DNA of 64,000 bases from Nothophaeocryptopus gaeumannii (Eukaryota; Ascomycota; Dothideomycetes; Mycosphaerellales; Mycosphaerellaceae), in assembly GCA_031771865.1 (NCBI GenBank), contig JASISA010000029.1:62001-126000 (forward strand), written 5' to 3'. The position numbers and the translations under genes were made by a program. Positions within the stretch are counted from its first letter, which is position 1, and each line of letters starts with the position of its first letter. A model generated the notes under the pieces. That model made no database searches. It saw nothing but the letters and a program-made list of their open reading frames with translations, and had not been told where the DNA came from. Shown here in pieces: positions 11,256 through 21,417 of this stretch.

Positions 11256-12779
11256 TTTGAGCGGCCCAGTCCTGCTGGCGCTTTACGGACGTATGCTGTG
11301 AGGGGCACGGATATCAATAGCTTCGAGGAGGCCTTGGCGACTGTACTACGGCAATGCAGTGCAGTGTAGAAACGATGGTGGATTGATGGATTGTTGATGG
11401 TCTTCACGCACTCCGCGTTGGATTCTTGTCATTGTGTTGGAGAGAACCTTGACCGCGGTGACAGCTCGGGATCGCTTTTGCGGATACATTTCCGTCACTT
11501 CATGCTGCTTTCAATGCATCAGTCAATCTGTGTCGGTCGTGGCGCTAACCAGTGACGTTGTACAAAGAATCACAGCTGTTTTGTTGCTGAACTATTGTCT
11601 GCTGATCAATGTCAGTCTCATCTTCGATGGAACTCATGACAATATGATCGTTGAGAGGTTCCCCGCCTGAGGCAACAGTGCAGCATTTAGGGAGAGCGCA
11701 GCGCAGCGCAGCTTAGTCACTTGCCAAGGGCGATCTGTGTGAAGTCGTCTCCTTCGCAAAGTCCTCGTTCCTCGCTACACCCAACGCGGCTTCTGCTTTT
11801 CTGCTACACGCCTTACGGATACTGCTCCGAGCTCGTGGCGCTCTGCTTATAAGTCCCGTCGCGAGGCTTCACCTTCCTCCTCCTTTCTGGACATCGATGA
11901 TCGCAAGAACATGTTCCTACGAGTCCTGCCCAAGCTCTCTGTCGCCAAACCGCGCCTGCTTACTGGCAGTGACTGCGCGTCAATTTGAAAGCCCAAGATC
12001 TAGATTTTCTGGACTGCGCACGCTCAGACGGCACGGTACACTCTAAGATCCAGACAGCTTAACATTGCCCAATCGAGACCGAGAGCAGAAGGCTGCGAGC
12101 AGAAGGGCGGAACGAAACGCATAGCTTGGCGGGGTTGTTCGCCCGCTGCTCCAATCCTCCACGCTTCCCCAGACCACTCTTGTGGTAGCCTTCAACGTTC
12201 CCCAGACTCTGTGGTGTTTGACCGCCGCGGACACGGCTTGAGTGGTGCGCTTGAAGTTCCCCTCTTCTAACCTACGCCTCTGCTAGAACGAGTCGCAGCA
12301 AAATACCAGCTCTCTTGAGTCTTGACACTCGCCAGCTAGATGCCTAAACGAGAGCTGATGCTCGAGAGACGGGCAAAGGCGGAAGGAACGAACGCCACGA
12401 CCACGTGCGGGCTGCTCACCAAGCTGCAAAGACCTGCATCTCGCGAGTCTCCTGGAGATCTCTGGGGAGCCGCGTCCTAGATTTCATCCTTTTGGACCGG
12501 GATATCGCATATGATTGCAAGCTCGTGGCTGGATTATTCTTTGGCTACCCCGGCGCTACCCCACGTGCACACATGAACTATGTGAATCTTATTGAACACA
12601 CGGGCCTCGACCCGGCCATCTGGATGCTATCCTCCTAGAGATATGGCATCCTTCGACGGTATCAAAAGAAGGCGTTGCCTTCAACAAATCTGCGTGTCTT
12701 CACCTCCTCTCCTTGTCTACCCTCCAGGTCAGATCTTTTCACTCTTGCTACAGTCGTCTCCCTCCCCTAGACTTCCATC
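11256..12779. promoter_or_regulatory. Large divergent promoter region between esterase and transporter
   Basis: About 1.5 kb without a convincing gene. A TATA-like box (CTTATAAG) sits near 11846-11853. The stretch from about 12610 to 12779 is the likely 5' untranslated leader of the transporter. Short open frames here have no family features. Confidence 0.4.
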
Positions 12780-14894
12780 ATGGATGCCATCAAGAGCAGA
12801 CTATCGGACGGTGGTGTCACCGCCGAGCACAACGAATTCGACAAGGTCGAGCACGCAGGCCAGCACCCTCGGGATTTCCACGATGCCACCATCATCGACC
12901 ACCGAGAAGATGATGACCGTGCTAAGGAAGCGAAAGGCAGAAACGCCGACCAGTTCAATGGAAAGTACTGGCTTTCGGTCAACTATATCGGCACCATGTT
13001 CGCCATTGGCATGGCTTTCATGGGTGGCATTGGAGGTATTGTCATCCACAGTCACTGTGCATCGCGTTTGGAACAGCATACTAAGCATTGTCACAGGATT
13101 CGGACTGATCGCCCCTATTCTGGGAGCCATCGATGCAGACATTGGTCCTTCGCCCAATATCAACTGGGTCCCGTTGGTCAACATTTGCGGTGGTGCCGTG
13201 TTTTTCTTGATGGTGGGAAAGCTCTCTGATATCTTCGGACGACGGTAAGCCACGTCCTACGATACCGCTACGTGCAACCACTAACGAACGTGCTCCTCCA
13301 CTCTAGCTGGTTCTTCATCTTCGGTTCCTTCCTCGGCCTCATGGGCTCCATTGTCGGCGCTGTCGCAACAAACGTCAACACGATCATCGGCGCTGAAACA
13401 CTTATTGGTGTTGCTGTGGCCTTCCAGCAGTCCTTCTTCTGGGTCGTCGCTGAGCTAGTGCCCATGAAGTACAGATACCTGGCCAACTCCTACTGCTACC
13501 TCATGACGGTACCGAGTTCTCCACTCTCCGCCAGAGTTGCATACAGCTTCCTCACCTACCCTGGCACTTGGAGAAACTCATTCTACTTCCTCATCGCCAT
13601 CAACGTGACTAGCATTCTGGCCTGGTTCTTCTTCTACCACCCACCGACCTTCACTATGCTCCACAGGAAGAAGCTTGCAAAAGACCTCCTGTTGCACTTC
13701 GACTGGACTGGTGTGCTCCTGTATAGTGCTGGCCTGATCATGTTCATCTTCGGTCTCAACTGGGGAGGCGTTTTGTACCCATGGAACTCCGGCCCCGTCC
13801 TGGGAACAACTGTCGCTGGCGGCGTCACTCTCTTCATTATTCTGCCCATCTACGAAATCTGGGTCAAGAAGCGTGGCAAGGAGCCTTACTTGCCTCTCCA
13901 CCTTTTCAAGAACCGCCGCTTCATGTGCGCTGCTGTGAACAACGGCCTCGGAGCTTGCGTATACTACGGCTTCGGAATCGTGTTCCCTCAGGTGGTCAAC
14001 AACGTCTACTTCGCACGCGGGGAGATCAGTCAGTACGACGTTGGTACTCTTGCGGGGTTGACTGCCATGGCCTTCGTGTTCGCCCAGATTGTCCACGGTT
14101 TCTTCGAGTGGTTCATTGGTACGTACACCTCTTCATTCCCCTCATGTTTGGCAATGCGACTAACTGACGTATTTGACAGGCCCCAAGTGGTGCGCTATCG
14201 GGGCTTCCATCACTGGCTGCGCTCTCATGACTGCTTGCTCTACCGACCTCGTCAACAGGCACCTCACGGTTGGTCTTCTCGTCCCCGGCGCATTTGCAAT
14301 GGGGCTTTTGGAAGGCATTAGCACTACCACTTCGACATTTCACCTTCGCTCGCAAGAGGAGATCGGTGAAGGAGGTAAGATCATATCCGCACAATCAGGC
14401 TCTCATGGTGACGTCGATTACTAACATCGATTGTAGGAGGACTTTGTGGATCCATCCGAAACTTCACATCCGCCATCGCCGTTGCCATCTACACAGCAAC
14501 CCTCTCCAACCGCCTCGACAAGACTATTCCTCAGCACGTCGCTCCTGTTGCTCTTTCTATGGGCCTTCCAGAGTCATCCTTGGATGCTCTTTACCAAGCA
14601 GTGCAAGCAAAGGCTCCCTACTCTGCCGTCCAGGGCCTGACCGATGCCATCCGCCAAGCCGTTCAGAACCCATGGCAAGAAGCCTTCATCAGCGCTGGCA
14701 GCACAGTCTTCCTTGTCTCCGCGGCTTTCTCAGGAACTGCCATCATCCTCGCATGCTGCTTCACCAACAACGACAAGGCTACAGAGAACTATGTCGCTTC
14801 TAATGTGCACAACAAGGAGATGGAGCACGAGTACAAGGATCATCTCAAGGAGGAAAGGAGAGGAAGCCTGGGTGCGGCGGAGGTCAAGAACTGA
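12780..14894 (+). CDS. Major facilitator drug/siderophore-type efflux pump, TRI12-like
   Basis: Five exons: 12780-13035, 13097-13244, 13307-14118, 14180-14374 and 14437-14894, giving 622 residues. Every intron is 60-71 bp with GT..AG ends. CTAAG, CTAAC and CTGAC branch sites precede the acceptors, and the reading phase is kept throughout. The hydrophobic pattern fits a 14-helix major facilitator protein. Family blocks include KLSDIFGRRW at the exon 2/3 join, WVVAELVPMKYR, the NSYCYLMTVPSSPL region and GLLEGISTTTSTF. The C-terminus is hydrophilic and charged. TRI12-type pumps sit in the plasma membrane; they export trichothecenes or other small molecules, and relatives move siderophores. The start at 12780 has a good context (CATCATGG) and a 57-residue polar N-terminus before the first helix. 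Substrate unknown; the neighbourhood suggests a metabolite pump. Confidence 0.9.
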
Positions 14895-15800
14895 AGAGGA
14901 TTAGTATTGATGTGATGATTGTATGATGAGCATGAGAATGATACCTGGATGAGACGGCAAGAGACGCCAAAGCATTGGGAGATGCATGTTCATCGTTTCG
15001 CTGCTGCAGAACCTCTCGCCCTTAGACATGGGCTTCGAGGCAGACAGATGCTGCTTGATATGTACATATGTATTCTGAACGTGAACATCGACCGTCAATT
15101 TCAAGCGCCTTTCCCATCATTCCATCCCAGTGGTATCTGCTGTCCAGAATATCAACAAAACATTCCAGATGTGCAGAACCGACCATCAGGCAAATGCTAC
15201 CGACGAAATCAGGTACCCACAGACGGTCGAGAGAGCTCTCAAAGCGCAGGTACAGTCCACCTTGCGTTTCCTAGGCTATTGATGGCACGTCGTAGGACAC
15301 ATATGGATCGATGCTCTCCTGTGACGACTGTGAAGGCGATTTCTCACCGTCGTCGATAGATATCAAGGGCATCAGATCAGATCTCAGATCCACTGTACCT
15401 GGAAGTGCTTTCGAAGACCTGGTCAACAGCCATTGGTTCCATCCAGTGCGAGACTTTTAAAGACGGCTACTAGACGCTGGTCGCCCATCACGGACGTGCA
15501 TTCAACACTGGTGATACATCCAGAGGCACTAGATCCGCTGTTGAGTTCTCCGTGCCGATCCCTTCGAAAATAAGCCAGTAACGTCCTATGCCGGTATGAG
15601 ATGGAGTTCATCTCCGAAAGTCCAGAAGCTGGAAATCGAATGGGAGTTTCGTGATCAAAGACGATGCAGATATTGCTCTCGCCAATGCATCACGTACCCA
15701 TGGAAATGAATGCTGATTCAACAACGAGTACGACTTATTGTCAACTCGAGAATCCAACGAGGAAGCTCCGCCCTCTAGCCGGGCTGCAAGACATACCCCA
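14895..15800. other. Non-coding stretch after the transporter
   Basis: About 900 bp with no frame I can support on either strand. It leads into the decayed genes to its right. Confidence 0.4.
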
Positions 15801-16690
15801 TTATAAAGCGCCAATAATGCTCCGTCTACGCTGCAACCGTAACAAAAACGTAAACAAATCCTCCGTCTTCATCACCCTAGTCAGCCGCACAAAATGATGA
15901 TGCGGTACCGTCATCCCAAACCGCCGAATCCCTCTCTCCTCCCGAACATCCTGCAAGCACACATCGACAAGCTCACTAGTCGCAGCCAAAGCACAGAAAA
16001 CCCCTCTTCCGAAGTTCAATCCAGTGCTCTCTCTCGGCTAGCGGCGATCTCTGGCGGCGGCATTCTCGAATCTGGCAGCACCATCTAAGTATTCTTCTCG
16101 GTATTCGCAGTGGAGGAGTCGGATGTATCTTCGCATTGCTCGAAGGATGCGTCGATGGTTGCCGAGTTGACCTGCTTCGAGTTCTGGTGCTTGAACTCCG
16201 TCGTGCAAGGCGTCGGCTATGCATTGCTCGCCTTCGTAGCTTAGCTGGAGGTGGTCTTCGAGGTTGTGGTCGACGCAGGGGAAAATCTGTACGCGATTGG
16301 AGCCGGGCGTGGCTTCTACGGCATAGACGCGGTTCTGATGCGCCGAGTTCAACATTGTGACTGTGGTGCTTTGGTAAAGCCTTGGGAAGATGCGTGTTGC
16401 GATGGTGAAAATGATGTCGTTTCGAAGTGTGCGCTACGAACGTTGAGTCTTGCTTCACCTTCACTTGCAAACGGTGTTGGAACTGTCGTCATGTCAACGA
16501 AGTCGGTCGTTCGAATTCCTGTGTCTAGTCGAAAGAGTACGTCTTTCGATTCGAATACTCAACTGCATGGGAGACGCTACGAGGATGGTTTCCATTCTTA
16601 CATCCCAAGGCAAAGCGAAGCTCATGTACACGATACAGTCCCTCCATCTCAACTTTGAATGGTTTCTCTCACCGTCCTGTACTCGCCATT
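15801..16690 (-). pseudogene. Decayed gene of unknown family
   Basis: Three frames of the minus strand carry protein-like sequence in a colinear order, broken by frameshifts. Reading from 16690 down: an N-terminal part with VEMEGLYRVHELRFALG; a second part with LFRLDTGIRTTDFVDMTTVP (about 16540-16440); a long part with FTIATRIFPRLYQS, NRVYAVEATPGSNRVQIFPC and YEGEQCIADALHDG (about 16430-16038); then, after another shift, MNFGRGVFCALAATSELVDVCL and HHHFVRLTRVMKTEDLFTFL (16019-15801). The composition is that of a globular cytosolic protein. I do not recognise the family. At least three frame changes and no intron signals at the breaks argue for a dead gene. It lies head to head with the SprT-like relic. 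Confidence 0.55.
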
Positions 16691-16849
16691 GAGGCCCCCA
16701 TCTCCATGAAAGAAGGGGTTTCCGCCGCAGTCACCTGTCGTATGCGTGAGCGAGGGTTCAATAACACCCCATGCAGGCAGTCTGATATATTGCTCGCCTC
16801 ATGTCCAGTCTGTCTTCCGCTCTCACGTTCTTACCAAGCAACAGCAGCA

Positions 16850-17410
16850 ATGGCACTATCGTTTGAGACCGTCAGACGCCTCCTCCGCAAATACCTCCCA
16901 CACGCTACGCCATCCAAGCTCCGACTGCGTAGCAACGACTGGATCGATCTTGCAGAGAGGACAATTAAGCAAGTGAATCTCCCTCGCACGCAATGGCTTG
17001 CGCCGAAGGACAGCCCACCGCGATCTCAAGGTGAATCCCAAGATTAGCGTGCCTGGCAATGGTTGTCGGACGCCAATCGACACGTTGTTAGGGACTGCTG
17101 TGCATGAGATGCTGGATGCATATCTCGACCTATACAGCTGCGATTCGCGATGTGGGAAGACTCGGTGTCAGCGGGGAAGCGAAAGGTGGATGCGAGACAT
17201 CGATCCCGGTGGGCATGGCAGTCTTTGGCAGCGATTATCGAGATGAAGACGATTGAGCTCACCGAGATGTACCTGAAGTTAGGGAGAGCAGACACTTGGC
17301 GGGAAGAGGTGAATGCGGATCAGCGAGCTCAGCCAAGTGAGGATGAGGTAAAGCGGTGTTTCGATGAGAATCCTTTTCGAGGGCGGTGTGAAGATGATCG
17401 AGCTTGACGC
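16850..17410 (+). pseudogene. Decayed SprT-like zinc metalloprotease gene
   Basis: Colinear protein-like pieces occur in three frames. The first starts at ATG 16850 (MALSFETVRRLLRKYLPHA, LDDWIDLAERTI-like sequence) and stops at 17047. The second, overlapping in another frame, reads TPIDTLLGTAVHEMLDAYLD then LYSCDSRCGK and GGHGSLWQ. The third (about 17205-17407) reads SLAAIIEMKTIELT and YLKLGRADTWREE. The order fits a fungal SprT-like domain: an active-site HEM..HA helix, a cysteine pair, then GHG..WQ.....IE. The second zinc-binding histidine is replaced by aspartate (HEMLDA), so even the intact part would lack a metal ligand. At least two frameshifts. SprT-like proteases cleave DNA-bound proteins; this copy is almost certainly inactive. 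Confidence 0.6.
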
Positions 17411-17512
17411 ATATGGAGCTCGCTTCGAATTCCAGAGACCTTCAATCGTTGCATGCCGTGGAAGGCATGCGCTGGTCCTTGTGGCTAATGCTTCGATCTC
17501 TCACGCTGCGTT

Positions 17513-18651
17513 TCACATTCCAGAGTCGGACTGCTCCATTGGTTTGTCGACGGTTAGGTACGAGCAGAAACTATACATATGCATCTTCTTCTCACTCATC
17601 TCCTTCCTCACATTCGCCAACAGTGCTCTGACTTCCAACTCTTGCCATCCTCCAAACCTGGTGAAGATCGCAAGTGTATAGCTTTCCAATCCCATTTCCA
17701 GAACCTGAGCCTTGAACCATCGGCCTATTTCCTTGAGTTTTCTGTCCTTAGGCCAAGATCCCAGAGCGCATACTACTTCTTCCGTTTTCATGTTCTCAAA
17801 CGGCAGCTTCTCCAACATTTTAGGTAGTGCTGGAAAGATATCGAACTGAACTTTCGCTGATAACTTCCGCCACTCTTTCAGCCATTGCCAAGTGAAGGTG
17901 TCTTTGCTCAAAGATCCATCGTCCAAATGCCAGAAGTTTGGTCGTCCTTCGGAGATCTCCAGCTTGCCGCCAGGTTTCAAATGTGTGTAGCATTTTTGGA
18001 GGAAGCGCGGCCAGTCCATAATGCTGCCTCCCATCGTCCGAGAGTGGATGAAGTCGAAGTGCTCAGGAGGGAACGTCCATTGGTCGGTGCAATCGTCGAT
18101 CTCAAACATCACATTCGGTGGGACCCATTGCGGCTGAATAGGAGACAGGTCTGTCCCAATAATCTCTGCCTCTGGATACAAGTCACCCATTTCAATTGCC
18201 CAGATGCCAGTGCCGGTGCCGATGTCAAGTATTCGGGTAGGACTGGACAATTTTGTAAAGCATAGATCGCCGCCGAGAGCAAGACGGAAAATGTGGTGCG
18301 CCATGTCCAGTCTATCTTGCTCGACTTCATCATTCGGCAGTAGGTACTTGCCCTTGCGGTACGCGTGATATCGACGTCCATTCTCGTACTGGTAAGCAAA
18401 AATCTCGGAGTTGACCGTCATTGTTGAGGATGCAAGGGATGATCCCAAATTTGAAACGGAACTGCTGGAGGAATCGTTGCTCTGGCCAATCTGTAATCAA
18501 TATACCTGTTGTCGATGTTCCGCCACTCATACCCACTCACCTCGGCCTCTACGTCGACATGGGGTCCATGCGGCACGGCCGCATTGTCTGAAGAGGACGG
18601 TGTCGCCGTCGCAGGGCTTGGAGGAGCCTGTTGCTCGCCTGGTGAAGACAT
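17513..18651 (-). CDS. LaeA-like SAM-dependent methyltransferase
   Basis: Two exons: 18651-18541 and 18490-17513, with a 50-bp intron that starts GTGAGT and ends TTACAG; 362 residues. The intron joins a short disordered N-terminus to the typical serine run and YENGRRYHAYRKGKY block. The methyltransferase core follows: motif I ILDIGTGTGIWAIEMGDLYP at about residues 124-143, then IGTDLSPIQPQWVPPNV, FDFIHSRTMGGSI and HLKPGGKLEISEG. LaeA and its relatives are fungal methyltransferase-fold regulators of, or enzymes in, secondary metabolism; single cluster-borne copies often methylate a metabolite. The second exon has no usable ATG near its start, which supports the spliced model. The gene is divergent from a dead P450 gene, so it may be the surviving part of a small biosynthetic group. 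Intact. Confidence 0.88.
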
Positions 18652-19143
18652 TATGGAAAGGATGTTGCAACCATTGAGCAGCTACGTGTACGGCTCGTGT
18701 CGGTATTCTATGTCTCTGGAGGAGCTGTTGCTCATCATCGGGTTGCGAGATTGACGGGCAGGGAACTCCCCAGTATGGTCTCGAATCCGACCGGCCCGTC
18801 GCCCGTTTCCTGCCGGCACTTGTGGCGTTGACAGTTCATGCATCTTTGACCGAAACTCTCGTTGTGCTTCCGTGCCCGAAGCGGTGCGGCATTTCAACCT
18901 GTCCACCTCGGTGCCGTTGAAGATATAGACATCGCCCGCACACTCAGGCATCGATTCCGCCATGCATCTCCCTCAACAGGCTGCTGAAGAGCTGGCAGTC
19001 GAGGTTCAGGATGCACTCCCCTTGATTCACCAAGCCAACTGCCCACGAGGACTTCAACGGATGCCTTCCGCCACACTCAAACCTTGCCCGGACACGGCGG
19101 ACGCGGGTTCTACAAAGGTTCAACGCCTCAATACAGTCCTACC
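18652..19143. promoter_or_regulatory. Divergent region between methyltransferase and P450 relic
   Basis: About 490 bp. A minus-strand open frame (18963-18682, 93 codons) is present but has no family features. No clear promoter motif seen. Confidence 0.35.
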
Positions 19144-21130
19144 ATGGATCAAGGCTCTCTGCCCCTCATCGAGGTGGTATCTTCCGGATACCAGTACCCC
19201 TCGATACCCCTCCTATTAGCTGGATTCTACCTGGCCTACTGTCTCGCCCTGCTGACTTACCTCCTCTTTTCCACCCTCTATTAAAGTTTCCGGGTCCGAA
19301 GTTAGCAGCATGCACCCATTGGTATGAGTTCTATTACGATGTCGTGCAAGAAGGCAAATGGGTCTGGCAGACTCAGGACATGCATGAGAAGTATGAACCC
19401 ATCGTTAGGATCAACTCGCACGAGCTCCACATCAAGGACTCGGAGTTCTACCAAGAAATCTAGGCACCTGCGGGAAGAGTCCACAAGCGCAACAAATATC
19501 AATGGTGGGTGAATATGGCCGGCGCTTCGGGCAGCATCTTTGCCACTGTGGACCACGAGCATCATCGAATGAGAAGGAAGCCGCTGGACAACTTCTTCTC
19601 CAAGAAAGCCGTGAGTGAACTGGAGCCGCTGATTAGAGAGAAGGTGCAGAAGCTGAACGATGGTTTTGCCGGAGCCTCAAAAGATAGAAGCGCTGTACGC
19701 ATCGACTGCGCCTTCATGGCTCTGATAACGGACGTCATCTGTTCGTACTGCTTTGGCGCTGACCGAAAGTACCTTGCTCATGATAACTACGGCGAGAGCG
19801 AACCCGGTTTCGCTGCTGAGCTGTATCAAGCTGATGTCGCATTGTGGAAGTTTGACGGCTGCCGGATGTCCCTTGGGCAGGCTGGAAACCAAGTTGCGCT
19901 CATCATCGTGAGGTCTTCTCCGTGGGTATATGTAGAATTGCAGAGTTGAGGAAAATGGCCCGCTCCAACAACATCACATTCTCCTCCAACACCGATGCGA
20001 AAGGGAAACGAAGTGCTGCCAACCTGCCAGTGGAGGCCGAAGACAATCTGCCATGGGTTGAGAAATACCACCCCAACTCGCTCGACGACGTGTCCGGTCA
20101 TCAAGATATTCTCGCCACCATAAACAAGTTCACCCTCTTTCCGTCTACTTTCTTATCCTGTTCTTCGCCCCCTCTCTCTCTCCGCCATCATCTCAGAAAC
20201 TTTAGTCAGAAAAATGCAGAAATGTTAGCCCACTGCAGCACCTTCCGCGGCACGCTATCGTCCGCGTCGCCTGCTCTTACTATATAAGAAGAGCCTTTAG
20301 AAGCAATAACAATTAGAGAGTTCCCATTTAGCGGGGTCGCAAGTGTATGATCCCACGCTCTCTGGCAAGGAAGATGCATCCGGACATGGCAATGTTCCTC
20401 GCCTGGCAGGACAGTGTCAAAGAGGCAATGCAACCGATTATCGAGCATCGTGACGGAACGGGTGAGAAATAAGAAGACGACAATCTTTCATACGCTCCGA
20501 GACAGTGACTTGCCACCCCAAGAGCGCTCACTTGAGCGGCTTCTCCAAGAAGGCGAGATCTTCACGGGAGCTGGAAGTGAGACCACTGCCCAGACGTTGA
20601 GCACCATACTGTGCTCCTTGACAACGCAGCCGACTTGTCTGAAGCAGCTGAATAATGAGCTAAGAAGTACAATGCCGGACGTAAACGTGCTTGCGTCTTG
20701 GTCACAGCTGGAGCAGCTGCCACATTTCTCTGCCGTCGTACAGGAGACCTTGCGTATGTCATACGGCATGAAAACAAGACTCACTCGGGTGGTTTTAGAG
20801 CCATTGCAATGTAGAGACTGGGTCATACCTCATGGGACGTCAGTGGCCGAGACGCCGTACTTCGTTCTCGTTGACCAAACCGTGTTCCCGGAGCCGGAGA
20901 TTTTCAGACCTGAAAGGTGGATCGAAGACAAGGCAAGGTTAAGGAAATATCAATCAGCTTCAACGTTGGAAGCAGGCAGTGCATTGGAGGGAAGGAAGTA
21001 GCCGCAGAAGTCGATTGCAAGTTGGTACTGTTGACTCGATCACAGTCTTGCCTATGCGAAGATGTATCTGGCAACAGCTTGAAAGCAGATCCAGGTTTGA
21101 GCTTTACGAAACAAGCCATAAGAACCAAAG
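19144..21130 (+). pseudogene. Decayed cytochrome P450 gene (trichodiene-oxygenase-like)
   Basis: The pieces are colinear with a fungal class II P450. There is an N-terminal membrane anchor (19144-19284: MDQGSLPLIEVV, then a hydrophobic helix). After a frame change comes FPGPKLAAC..WYEFYYDVVQEGK (from 19287), then PIVRINSHELHIKD, a TAG stop inside FYQEI (about 19459), then AGASGSIFATVDHEHHRMRR and the PLDNFFSKKAV block to about 19855. The gene resumes at about 20350 with SLARKMHPDMAMFLAWQDSV. After a frameshift come the I-helix GAGSETTAQTLS, the K-helix ETLR, and FRPERW. A further frameshift precedes the heme-binding FNVGSRQCIGG (about 20960-20992; the FxxGxRxCxG pattern is kept) and LAYAKMYLATA-like sequence. 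Between 19855 and 20350 is foreign sequence. At least one stop, three frameshifts and one insertion: a dead gene. Confidence 0.8.
19955..20131 (+). pseudogene. Fragment like the 5' coding end of replication factor C subunit 3
   Basis: Fifty-nine codons in one frame: a short polar leader with NITFSSNTDAKGKRSAANLP, then EDNLPWVEKYHPNSLDDVSG and HQDILATINKF. The last two blocks are the highly conserved N-terminus of the small clamp-loader subunit RFC3, just ahead of where the Walker A (GPPGTGKT) region should start. The family normally has Arg in EKYRP; here it is His. The frame then runs into pyrimidine-rich sequence that looks like the start of an intron or unrelated DNA, and no ATPase core follows. 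So this is a partial copy sitting inside a dead P450 gene. It is not the cell's functional RFC3. Confidence 0.7.
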
Positions 21131-21417
21131 TTCTATTGCGGCTGACTTAAGCGCGTGAGTTTTTTTCTGAAACTGCCGGCTGGCACAGATGTCGTTCTTT
21201 GTTCGCAACGAGCATGTTGACTCCCACAGCGAGCCATTGTCCTGGCATCGATTGAACGCGACTTCTATAATTCAATTCAACCGGTTCCGGACTGTCGAAT
21301 GATTGCACAGAGCTTCATCATCTCCGGCGGGCCACAGACCTTCTACGGTCTTCGTTTGCCGGGCAGACGACACGGCTAAGATATACAAGACCGAAGAATA
21401 TACTAGACGATATCAAA

